Below, in pieces: positions 1 through 5,404 of a DNA stretch of 5,404 bases; the first letter of the stretch is position 1, and each line of letters opens with the position of its first letter. The DNA comes from Armatimonadota bacterium (lineage in GTDB: Bacteria > Armatimonadota > Zipacnadia > Zipacnadales > UBA11051). The notes beneath the pieces were generated by a model that worked only from the letters and a program-made list of their open reading frames with translations, had not been told where the DNA came from and made no database searches. The stretch is from the NCBI GenBank assembly GCA_003542955.1, contig DPJP01000511.1:256-5659 (forward strand), given 5' to 3'. The position numbers and the translations under genes are program-made.

Positions 1-28
1 GCCCCGCCGCGGGGGCGAAGGTGTGGCT
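1..28 (+). repeat. Window-edge 28-base direct repeat, copy 1
   Basis: The first 28 bases of the window are identical to 2971-2998 in domain 1 of paralogue 2, and the match ends at base 29. It encodes P-A-A-G-A-K-V-W-L in both. Since the window begins here, the real repeat may extend further upstream. Confidence 0.95.
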
Positions 29-2834
29 CTCTACCTGGCAGAGCGGAGCGACGGTCGTGAAAGATACAGTCACAGCCGCCGCCGATGGGGGCTTCGCGTT
101 CACCGCGCCGGCGTTAGGCAAGTCGGCACTTGGCGGGTCCTACAACATCTTCGCGCGTGCCGACGGCTATGCCTACGCCTGGACCGACCGAATCTGGATG
201 AGCGACCCGGCGATGCGACTGGTGCTCCAGCCGGAAGTCGTGATGCGCGGCATGGTGACCGCTCCCGATGGCAGCCCGCTTGCCGGCGTGCGGCCCGAGA
301 TAGGCAACCTCAGTCACGTCACAGGCTTCGACCCCGAGCGCATCGGTGGCTTGTCCTTCTTCTCAGCCCAACTCCCGCCAGAGATCGAGGACACAGTGGT
401 CTCCGAGACTGATGGAGACGGGGTGTTCGGCGTGCATGGCTTGCCCGCGGGCGTCGAGATGACGGTGTCGGCGAGCGACCCGAACCTGGGCACCGGATCG
501 CTTCGGCTGCAGTGGCTCGACCTCGCTACGGGCAACCCTATCAGCCTCGGCATGCGTCTGACACCCGGTGGCACGGTCCGCGGCCGGGTGACCGACAGCG
601 TAACCCGGAAGCCCGTGGCAGGAGTGCAGGTGCGGGGGGGTATGAACTCGCGGATCAAGGCCGTTACGGATGCCGAGGGCAGGTATGAGGCATTGGGCGT
701 GTCCGAGGGGAGATGGTTGGTCTACCTTCACGAGGAGCCTGCCGAGTCCACTGCGGCAACTGTGGATGATGTCGATGTGAGGGTCGGCGAGGTCACAGAG
801 GGCGTCGACCTCCAGATCATCCGCGGCCTCGAGATCCGCGGGAGGGTCACCGATGTCGACACCGGTGCCCCCGTCGAGGGTGCGACGATCTGCTGCACCA
901 CCCAGCAGCAGCCAGAGGCGGGGATCGCGTGGCCACTCGTCACGACCGGCCCGGACGGCACCTACTCGCTGCGGGCACCCGAAGGTCCGGCGACGGTGCG
1001 CCTCTTCTCCATGCCGCGCGGGTGGCGATCTACGGAGACGGGTGGCGGCGAGCGCCGGCGCTTCACGCTCACTGCCGATAGCGCGCCCTATGTTGCAGAC
1101 TTCCACGCCGTTCGCGGGCGCTCGCTGTCGGGCAGTGTGCTTGGGCCGGATGGGGCGCCCGCGCCGCAGGCCCGGGTCCTGCTGCAGCAGGAGCGCGGGT
1201 CCGGCATGCTGCAGACGGCCTTCACAGACGGCGCCGGGCGATTCAGCTTCGAGAACCTTGATCCCAGCTCCCCTTGCACGGTCCGCGCATGCCGCGGTGA
1301 CGCGATGACACTCGACCCGGAGGTGGTGGAACTCGCTCACACAACGGAGGTCGAGTTGCGGTTGAGCAACGGGGCGCGGGCCACGGTCAGCGGGCGCATC
1401 GTGAGCACCAGCGGCGACCCCATCTTCGGGGCTGTCATCCGCGTGGACGTCATACGCATGGGCACCCCACAGAACTGGGGACCTTCACGGGTGTTGATGC
1501 CCTGGTGGTACACGGTCGGCGCGTTAAGCGATGGCCAGGGCCATTTCAGCGTGCCTGCGTGCTGGCCCGGGATGCCGGTAGCGACATGGGTTCGAGCGCC
1601 CGGGCACGCCGAAATCCACAGCACACACGAAGCCCTCAGCCCCGGAGAGCGGCGCGATCTTGGCAACATCGTCCTTGACCCGGCCAACCTCACCTTCAGC
1701 GGCATCACGGTGGATGAGGGCGGCGACCCGGCGCCCTACGTGCCGGTCGAGGTGAGGCCGGCTCAAGGTCGCCCGTTCAGCCGCCGGAAGATGGCCGCGT
1801 CTGATCGCGAGGGTCGTTTCAGCTTCAGCGACCTCCCGTCGGCGCCCCTGGTGGTCTACGCAGATACCTCTGGACACTCCAGTGCGCGCGTCCATTTCGG
1901 CCCGGAGCCGCCGGATGAGCCAATCCGCCTGAGGGTTATCCCACTCGATCGCCAGATGCTGTTCTCGCACGTGTTCCCCGATCCCCCGGAGGCGAAAGCG
2001 GAGAAGCTCAACGCGCAACTGCTGCAGATATGCCGCTTCAAGGGCTTTGACATGAGAGGCACGCTCCGCCAGTACCTGGGCCTGGCCCTCAAGCTGGAGA
2101 CGGCCGCGGAGGAGACCCGCTACCCGGGCGTGGCAGTGATTGATGACCAGGGACGCGAACTGGAGCGCACGTTTGCCGACTGCCTGCCCTTTCCGGCCGA
2201 CTGCGCGCGCGTCTTCGAGCTACCCGAGGCGGGTGTCAGGGCACTGAGCCAGATCATCGTCGGCGGGTCAGGCCCCACGACCCGCGCACCCGACGGGAGC
2301 TTCACGCGTATGCGCGTCTTCGACCCTGTGGTATCCGGGCAGCATATCGCCGTGCTGCAGAGCGCCGAACTCGCGGACGAGTTCATTCGGCCGAAGGAGC
2401 ACGTGGAGGTTCATCCCGGCGAGGGACCATACATCCGCGCGCGCGTCTACCTCGCGTGCGACGAGACGACGCGCTACCGGGTCACCTCCGCGCAGACCGA
2501 TGCGGGCATCGATCTCCACGAGGCATGGAGCTTCGACTATCGCGACGGGACCACGGAACTCGACCTGCCGGATGCGCTCAAGCCGATGGAGGCCGAATTG
2601 CTGGCGGAGGCCCGGAGTGCACTGAGGCTGCTGCCGCAGCTTGCGCCCGGCGGCCGCACCATCGACCGCGTGCAGTGCATAGTGCTGCAGTCGCTCGGCG
2701 ACCACGAGCAGCCGGAAGTGCCGAAGTGGCTTTCGCTGACCGTGACGCCGCGCTCGATCCCAGACGCCTTCACGGCCGTCTTCGAGAACATCCCCATCCC
2801 GCCGGAGTTGACCAAGGCGATAGAGGTGGAGTGA
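1..2834 (+). CDS. Seven-domain carboxypeptidase-regulatory-like repeat protein, 5'-truncated (paralogue 1)
   Basis: Probable extracytoplasmic multi-domain protein of unknown specific role; no enzyme motif is seen. The reading frame is already open at base 3 (first full codons P-A-A-G-A-K) and runs without interruption to the TGA at 2832-2834. The GTG at 21 is an internal Val codon, not the start: bases 1-28 match bases 2971-2998 inside the downstream paralogue, whose start lies 106 bases before that point. The true start should therefore lie about 105 bases upstream of the window, giving a protein near 979 residues, presumably with a similar lipoprotein signal that cannot be seen here. Counting Val at base 21 as residue 1, domains span roughly: to 69, 73-180, 184-267, 270-363, 366-449, 453-554 and 557-640, then a 297-residue C-terminal region. 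The seven turn motifs are ADGGF, TDGDGVF, TDAEGRY, GPDGTY, TDGAGRF, SDGQGHF and SDREGRF. No LPXTG, PEP-CTERM or type 9 sorting tail is present. Confidence 0.93.
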   Translation, partial: PAAGAKVWLSTWQSGATVVKDTVTAAADGGFAFTAPALGKSALGGSYNIFARADGYAYAWTDRIWMSDPAMRLVLQPEVVMRGMVTAPDGSPLAGVRPEIGNLSHVTGFDPERIGGLSFFSAQLPPEIEDTVVSETDGDGVFGVHGLPAGVEMTVSASDPNLGTGSLRLQWLDLATGNPISLGMRLTPGGTVRGRVTDSVTRKPVAGVQVRGGMNSRIKAVTDAEGRYEALGVSEGRWLVYLHEEPAESTAATVDDVDVRVGEVTEGVDLQIIRGLEIRGRVTDVDTGAPVEGATICCTTQQQPEAGIAWPLVTTGPDGTYSLRAPEGPATVRLFSMPRGWRSTETGGGERRRFTLTADSAPYVADFHAVRGRSLSGSVLGPDGAPAPQARVLLQQERGSGMLQTAFTDGAGRFSFENLDPSSPCTVRACRGDAMTLDPEVVELAHTTEVELRLSNGARATVSGRIVSTSGDPIFGAVIRVDVIRMGTPQNWGPSRVLMPWWYTVGALSDGQGHFSVPACWPGMPVATWVRAPGHAEIHSTHEALSPGERRDLGNIVLDPANLTFSGITVDEGGDPAPYVPVEVRPAQGRPFSRRKMAASDREGRFSFSDLPSAPLVVYADTSGHSSARVHFGPEPPDEPIRLRVIPLDRQMLFSHVFPDPPEAKAEKLNAQLLQICRFKGFDMRGTLRQYLGLALKLETAAEETRYPGVAVIDDQGRELERTFADCLPFPADCARVFELPEAGVRALSQIIVGGSGPTTRAPDGSFTRMRVFDPVVSGQHIAVLQSAELADEFIRPKEHVEVHPGEGPYIRARVYLACDETTRYRVTSAQTDAGIDLHEAWSFDYRDGTTELDLPDALKPMEAELLAEARSALRLLPQLAPGGRTIDRVQCIVLQSLGDHEQPEVPKWLSLTVTPRSIPDAFTAVFENIPIPPELTKAIEVE
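3..1940 (+). repeat. Array of seven carboxypeptidase-regulatory-like domains in paralogue 1
   Basis: Approximate domain coordinates are 3-227 (N-terminally truncated), 237-560, 570-821, 828-1109, 1116-1367, 1377-1682 and 1689-1940. Each opens with a strand such as VRGRVTD, IRGRVTD, LSGSVLG or VSGRIVS, followed by G-x-P-x-x-G/A and then the T-D-x-x-G-x-[FY] turn. This matches the known signature of the carboxypeptidase regulatory-like / transthyretin fold. Domains 3, 4, 5 and 7 are compact, at about 84-94 residues. Domains 2 and 6 are longer because of loops before the turn motif. The domains are divergent at DNA level, so this is an old protein-domain array and not a recent DNA tandem repeat. 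Boundaries are by eye, within about five residues. Confidence 0.82.
954..979 (+). repeat. 26-base exact direct repeat in domain 4, copy 1
   Basis: Identical to 3912-3937, in the same frame of domain 4, encoding D-G-T-Y-S-L-R-A-P (last codon partly covered). All wobble bases in the block agree, while the surrounding domain is only about half identical in amino acids. Confidence 0.9.
2316..2394 (+). repeat. Near-identical DNA block shared by the paralogues, copy 1
   Basis: These 79 bases match 5268-5346 with four differences (CCT/CCC, GTG/GTT, CTC/CTG, GAC/GAT), all synonymous, and encode the same 26 residues (V-F-D-P to F-I-R-P). Bases 2331-2371 are an unbroken 41-base identity. Most of the gene pair is far more diverged. 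Confidence 0.95.
2431..2452 (+). repeat. 22-base direct repeat matching the right window edge, copy 1
   Basis: Identical to the last 22 bases of the window (5383-5404), encoding I-R-A-R-V-Y-L in the C-terminal region. The identity could continue beyond the right edge. Confidence 0.93.
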
Positions 2835-2864
2835 GACACCGACATGCCACAGGAGCTACCAGCA
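2835..2864 (+). other. 30-base intergenic spacer, likely within an operon
   Basis: Only 30 bases separate the TGA of gene 1 from the chosen ATG of gene 2. The spacer has a ribosome binding site but no inverted repeat followed by T residues, and no room for a separate promoter with both -35 and -10 elements. Cotranscription of the two paralogues is therefore the simplest reading. A promoter for gene 2 inside the end of gene 1 cannot be excluded. Confidence 0.7.
2851..2855 (+). promoter_or_regulatory. Ribosome binding site (AGGAG) of paralogue 2
   Basis: A consensus Shine-Dalgarno core, AGGAG, lies nine bases before the ATG at 2865. It favours that start over the in-frame ATG at 2844, whose nearest purine-rich stretch (GGAG at 2828-2831) is twelve bases away and overlaps the end of the upstream gene. 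The 2865 start also puts two arginines immediately before the hydrophobic core, as expected for a signal peptide. Confidence 0.75.
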
Positions 2865-2918
2865 ATGCGCAGACATCTCGCCACAGCCGCCCTGCTGCTT
2901 TTCGCCCTCACCGCGTGC
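2865..2918 (+). other. Lipoprotein (Sec/SPII) signal peptide and lipobox
   Basis: The first 18 codons give a positive n-region (M-R-R-H), a hydrophobic core (LATAALLLFA) and the lipobox L15-T16-A17-C18. This fits the known [LVI]-[ASTVI]-[GAS]-C pattern cleaved by signal peptidase II after diacylglyceryl transfer to the cysteine. The mature protein would begin C-A-D-D-A-P. The residue after the cysteine is Ala rather than Asp, so the classical enterobacterial inner-membrane retention signal is absent. Outer-membrane or surface placement is plausible, but that rule may not hold in this lineage. Confidence 0.88.
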
Positions 2919-5404
2919 GCCGATGACGCCCCGCTCCACTTCGCCGGCGTGGTCCTCTACCCCGACGGCAGCCCCGCCGCGGGGGCGAAGGTGTGGCTGA
3001 CGGCGTGGCGGAGCGGTGAGGCGCTGCTGCTCACGGAGACCCCGACAGACGCTGTGGGACGCTTTCGTGCGGAGTGGGAGAGGACGCCGGAGGATGCGGA
3101 TGTTCAGCCTGCCGTGTGCGTCCATGCACCCGGGTACGGGCTTGCGTGGACAGGCCGCATGGTCTTCTCCGACCCCGAGCTGTGGCTAGTCCTCGAGCCG
3201 GAGGCTCCTATCAGCGGTATTGTGCGCGGGCCGGGCGGCGACCCACTGCCGGGCGTCCGGCCGGTGATCGACTATGTCACCCGTTCCGCGTCCTTCGATC
3301 CCGACTCCATTGGAGAGCTGAGTTCCTCCATTGGCCTCCCGGCCCAACTGCAGGAGATGCTCGTGAGCGAAACCGACGCCAACGGCGTTTTCACCATCCG
3401 CAATCTCCCGGCCGGTATCGGCGTCAAGCTCTCCGCGCAGCAGCCGGGCTGCGCGAGGGCCCGGGCGCTGTTGCGGTCCCCCAGCCTCCCGGGCGCAGAG
3501 CCGGAGGAAGTGCGCCTCACGAGGTCGGGCACAATCCGGGGCCGAGTGTATCGTGCCGAGACCCGCGAGCCACTGGTGGCGGTCTGCGTGTACACCACCG
3601 CGGACCAGGGCCTCTCCGCGACAACAGACGAGCACGGAAACTACGAGATAGCAGGTGTACCACAGGGCCTGTGCTCCGTATTGTTGCACGAGGACCCAAC
3701 CGAGTTCACCGCCCCGGCCGTGACCGACGTCGCGGTCAGATCGGGAGCGGTCACTGACGGCGTGGACATCGAAGTCATCCCCGGCCTCGAGATACGGGGG
3801 ACGGTGACGGCGAGAGATACCGGCGAGCCAATGGCAGGCGCACTCATCCTCTGCAACAGCCCCCAACAGCCCAGTCTCGGACTCGGGTGGCCCACGGTAC
3901 GCACAGCGCCCGACGGCACCTACTCGCTGCGGGCACCGCGAGGGGAAATCCGCATGCTCGCGTCCTCGATGCCGGCCGGGTGGCTGGCGGAGGGGAGGCC
4001 GGGGCTGAACGCAGTCACCTTCACCCTCACTGAAGCCAACGCACCGTACACTGTCGACTTCCGCGCGGTGCGCTTTTCACCGATGCGCGGACGCGTCGTC
4101 GATGGCTCGGGCCTTCCGGTGCCCCACGCGCGTGTGCTATCGGTGTCTGATCTGTTGTGCCCGCTGATGATCAGGACAACAGCAGATGCACAAGGGCGCT
4201 TCGAGTGTGGCGAGCCGGCGATGGCGCGCATCCTCGCTGCCTACCGTGGAAACGACATGACACGAGCACCCGTTGTTGTCGACGCATCGCGGGACGGGGA
4301 GACGACCCTGCGTCTCTCCCCGGCAATCCGGCCAACGGTGATCGGCAGAGTCGTGGGTACGGATGGCAATCCCCTCGCGGGCGCCTCGGTCCGGGCGGAC
4401 CTCAGGGATACCTCGACCCGGATGGGGGATGTCGATGATCACTGGCGCTACTCCACATACGCCAATGCAGGCCCTGACGGGCGGTTCGCGCTCCGGTCAT
4501 GTTGGCCGGGCATGGATTGGAATGTGCGAGTGACGATGCCCGGATACGGAGAGGGCGCGATCGCCCACGAACCGCTTCGGGATGGCGAGAGCACCGACCT
4601 CGGCGACATCGCCCTCGAACCTGCCGACTTGATCGTGAACGGCATCGTTGTCGATGAGGCGGGGCAGCCGGTGACCAACGTCCCTGTTCGCGCCGGCCCC
4701 GCGGGGCCGGGGCTGTCCCGGCGGCCACCGTCTTTCCTGCTGGGTAAGGCGTATTCGGGCGCGGATGGCAGGTTCCGCATCACACACCTCCCACGCGAGC
4801 AAGTCCGAGTGACCGCCGACCCTAACCGCTACGACGGCGTGGCCGTGTTCGTCGGCCCGGAGAATCCGGAGGGCGATATCACCCTGAGAGTCATTAGCCG
4901 CGACGACCAGGTGCTGTTCACACACGTTCTCCCCACACCCCTCGAGGTTGCGACAGAGGCTATGCTCGGCAGAGTCGTTGAGCTGTACCGGTTCAAGGCG
5001 TTTGAGGGCCACGAGTTCGGGCAGTACCTCGGCCTCAGCGTGGTGGTCGACCAGCATGCTGCGCGGTTGCCTGATGAACGCGCATGGGTTTGTGACGACC
5101 AGGGCCGATGGCTGGAGGACCACAGCATCTACATTCCCTCCACAGGGCGCCGGCACTACGTCTTCAGTCTCCCGGAGGCCGGCGTCAAGACGCTCGCACG
5201 GGTCGTGATTGGGGTGTGGAGGCCAGACCAACTGCACACCTGGAACGCCGCGCTCGGTCCCATGCAGGTCTTCGACCCCGTTGTATCCGGGCAGCATATC
5301 GCCGTGCTGCAGAGCGCCGAACTGGCGGATGAGTTCATTCGGCCGAGGGACCCCGCCGAGGCTCAGCCCGGCAAGGGACCGCACATCCGCGCGCGCGTCT
5401 ACCT
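2865..5404 (+). CDS. Seven-domain carboxypeptidase-regulatory-like repeat lipoprotein, 3'-truncated (paralogue 2)
   Basis: Putative surface lipoprotein of unknown specific role. From the ATG at 2865 the frame stays open for 846 codons and leaves the window in mid-codon (final bases CT), so the gene is easily missed by a caller that requires a stop. Alignment with the upstream paralogue predicts a full length near 973 residues, with about 127 missing. Residues 1-18 are a lipoprotein signal peptide ending in L-T-A-C. Beta-sandwich domains lie at about 25-111, 115-219, 222-305, 308-402, 405-485, 490-586 and 589-677, carrying the motifs TDAVGRF, TDANGVF, TDEHGNY, APDGTY, ADAQGRF, GPDGRF and GADGRF. 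The C-terminal region starts near 678. The start was chosen for the AGGAG nine bases upstream; an in-frame ATG at 2844 would add seven residues (MPQELPA) behind a poorer site. Carboxypeptidase-regulatory domains usually act as structural or binding modules, and an elongated cell-surface stalk is my inference. Confidence 0.93.
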   Translation, partial: MRRHLATAALLLFALTACADDAPLHFAGVVLYPDGSPAAGAKVWLTAWRSGEALLLTETPTDAVGRFRAEWERTPEDADVQPAVCVHAPGYGLAWTGRMVFSDPELWLVLEPEAPISGIVRGPGGDPLPGVRPVIDYVTRSASFDPDSIGELSSSIGLPAQLQEMLVSETDANGVFTIRNLPAGIGVKLSAQQPGCARARALLRSPSLPGAEPEEVRLTRSGTIRGRVYRAETREPLVAVCVYTTADQGLSATTDEHGNYEIAGVPQGLCSVLLHEDPTEFTAPAVTDVAVRSGAVTDGVDIEVIPGLEIRGTVTARDTGEPMAGALILCNSPQQPSLGLGWPTVRTAPDGTYSLRAPRGEIRMLASSMPAGWLAEGRPGLNAVTFTLTEANAPYTVDFRAVRFSPMRGRVVDGSGLPVPHARVLSVSDLLCPLMIRTTADAQGRFECGEPAMARILAAYRGNDMTRAPVVVDASRDGETTLRLSPAIRPTVIGRVVGTDGNPLAGASVRADLRDTSTRMGDVDDHWRYSTYANAGPDGRFALRSCWPGMDWNVRVTMPGYGEGAIAHEPLRDGESTDLGDIALEPADLIVNGIVVDEAGQPVTNVPVRAGPAGPGLSRRPPSFLLGKAYSGADGRFRITHLPREQVRVTADPNRYDGVAVFVGPENPEGDITLRVISRDDQVLFTHVLPTPLEVATEAMLGRVVELYRFKAFEGHEFGQYLGLSVVVDQHAARLPDERAWVCDDQGRWLEDHSIYIPSTGRRHYVFSLPEAGVKTLARVVIGVWRPDQLHTWNAALGPMQVFDPVVSGQHIAVLQSAELADEFIRPRDPAEAQPGKGPHIRARVY
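2971..2998 (+). repeat. 28-base direct repeat in domain 1, copy 2
   Basis: Partner of window bases 1-28, with an offset of 2970 bases. It fixes the frame and the expected position of the missing start of paralogue 1. Confidence 0.95.
3912..3937 (+). repeat. 26-base exact direct repeat in domain 4, copy 2
   Basis: Partner of 954-979, with an offset of 2958 bases, in the corresponding turn and strand of domain 4 in paralogue 2. Confidence 0.9.
5268..5346 (+). repeat. Near-identical DNA block shared by the paralogues, copy 2
   Basis: Partner of the block at 2316-2394, in direct orientation with an offset of 2952 bases. The exact 41-base core is 5283-5323. It lies in the same frame and at the same place in the C-terminal region, so it is paralogous coding sequence and not an inserted element. 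Confidence 0.95.
5383..5404 (+). repeat. Right window-edge 22-base direct repeat, copy 2
   Basis: Partner of 2431-2452. The window ends while this match is still running. Confidence 0.93.

Larger units (their letters stand above)
1941..2831 (+). other. C-terminal region of paralogue 1, unrecognised fold
   Basis: The last 297 residues (641-937, counting Val at base 21 as 1) lack the G-x-V / T-D-x-x-G repeat signature. The region opens with a probably helical, charged stretch (residues 655-695), continues through mixed beta-like sequence with a Cys pair (C721 and C728, spaced C-x6-C), then reaches the strongly conserved VFDPVVSGQHIAVLQ segment at 766-780. A second likely helix, rich in Ala, Leu and Glu, lies at about 851-872. 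The C-x6-C pair is absent from paralogue 2, so any disulfide there is not a family feature. I do not recognise a named domain; it may be a ligand- or partner-binding head at the end of the stalk. Confidence 0.6.
2937..4895 (+). repeat. Array of seven carboxypeptidase-regulatory-like domains in paralogue 2
   Basis: Approximate domain coordinates are 2937-3197, 3207-3521, 3528-3779, 3786-4070, 4077-4319, 4332-4622 and 4629-4895. The order and the long loops of domains 2 and 6 match paralogue 1. Domain 2 shares F-D-P-x-x-I-G-x-L-S before its turn motif. Domain 4 shares LEIRG, then D-G-T-Y-S-L-R-A-P and D-F-x-A-V-R. Domain 6 shares C-W-P-G-M. Domain 7 has a longer, Gly/Pro-rich loop (GPAGPG, near residues 611-616) than its counterpart. 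Confidence 0.82.
4896..5404 (+). other. C-terminal region of paralogue 2, incomplete
   Basis: This matches the first 170 or so residues of the C-terminal region of paralogue 1. Shared landmarks in order are L-F-x-H-V near its start, R-F-K-x-F, Q-Y-L-G-L, D-D-Q-G-R, L-P-E-A-G-V and V-F-D-P-V-V-S-G-Q. It then stops at the window edge, in the conserved I-R-A-R-V-Y segment. The predicted stop lies about 380 bases beyond the window, judged by the constant 2952-base offset between the copies in this region. Confidence 0.7.

Noticed and set aside
21..23. GTG at base 21 as the start of gene 1
   Set aside because: The frame is open upstream to the window edge and the same GTG is Val43 in paralogue 2, in mid-strand of domain 1. 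It is an internal codon.
1177..1192. 16-base perfect palindrome centred on CTGCAG
   Set aside because: It falls within Leu-Leu-Gln-Gln codons of domain 5 and has no counterpart in paralogue 2, so it is most likely a coding coincidence.
363..1340. Minus-strand open frame of 325 codons
   Set aside because: Antisense shadow of domains 2-5 of paralogue 1. The sense strand shows repeated domain signatures and the antisense product is low-complexity, rich in Arg, Ala, Gly and His.
2120..2386. Minus-strand small frame whose product begins like that of the frame at 5156-5338
   Set aside because: The shared N-terminus (M-N-S-S-A-S-S-A-L) looks like a conserved small protein, but it is the antisense reading of the near-identical block at 2316-2394 and 5268-5346. 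The two frames diverge where the sense paralogues diverge.
4157..4438. Plus-strand out-of-frame ORFs inside the genes (also 853-1308, 2456-2926 and 3074-3757)
   Set aside because: They overlap the supported genes in another frame, have Arg/Pro/Ala-rich low-complexity products and no recognisable domains. The 2456-2926 frame crosses the gene junction by chance.
4693..4710. 18-base perfect palindrome (CCGGCCCC-GC-GGGGCCGG)
   Set aside because: It could be read as a hairpin or protein-binding site, but it lies inside codons for a Gly/Pro-Ala loop of domain 7, has no T run after it and is not present in paralogue 1. G+C-rich Gly-Pro codons produce it readily.
4497..5384. Long minus-strand open frame of 295 codons
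   Set aside because: It lies entirely opposite paralogue 2, whose sense frame has clear domain motifs, a lipobox and a homologue. Long antisense frames are common opposite G+C-rich coding sequence, and its product has no recognisable motif.
1..5404. Mobile element, CRISPR array or LTR-like interpretation of the direct repeats
   Set aside because: All the direct repeats are at matching codon positions in two collinear paralogous genes, with constant offsets of about 2950-2970 bases. No transposase, terminal inverted repeat or regular spacer array is seen.

Overview
This window is G+C-rich (about two thirds G+C by eye) bacterial DNA. It holds two long, same-strand, tandem paralogous genes and almost nothing else. 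Gene 1 (bases 1-2834) has lost its 5' end to the window edge. Gene 2 (2865-5404) has its start but runs off the right edge without a stop codon. Only 30 bases separate them. The second gene begins with a lipoprotein signal peptide (lipobox L-T-A-C, lipidated Cys18), which points to a bacterium with an extracytoplasmic lipoprotein. The high G+C and the large multi-domain carboxypeptidase-regulatory-like proteins would suit Planctomycetota, Armatimonadota or similar environmental lineages, but the phylum is a guess.

Both proteins have the same plan. Seven consecutive carboxypeptidase regulatory-like (transthyretin/Ig-like beta-sandwich) domains are each marked by a G-x-V-x(n)-G-x-P-x-x-G opening and a T-D-x-x-G-x-[FY] motif. 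A C-terminal region of about 300 residues without that repeat signature follows. Domain N of gene 1 matches domain N of gene 2, so the seven-domain architecture existed before the gene was duplicated. Amino-acid identity is roughly 40-55% by eye in the domains compared. It rises to complete identity over 26 residues in the C-terminal region, where the DNA is also almost identical (4 synonymous differences in 79 bases).

Region by region: 1-1940, domain array of gene 1; 1941-2834, its C-terminal region and stop; 2835-2864, short spacer with a ribosome binding site; 2865-2918, lipoprotein signal peptide of gene 2; 2937-4895, domain array of gene 2; 4896-5404, incomplete C-terminal region of gene 2. 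No RNA gene, mobile element, CRISPR array, promoter or terminator can be supported. All long minus-strand open frames are antisense shadows.

The genes probably form an operon making related surface-anchored, stalk-like lipoproteins. No catalytic domain is recognisable, so function is unknown. Both window ends fall inside stretches that recur exactly in the other paralogue, which suggests an assembly break at repeats and possibly further tandem copies outside the window.
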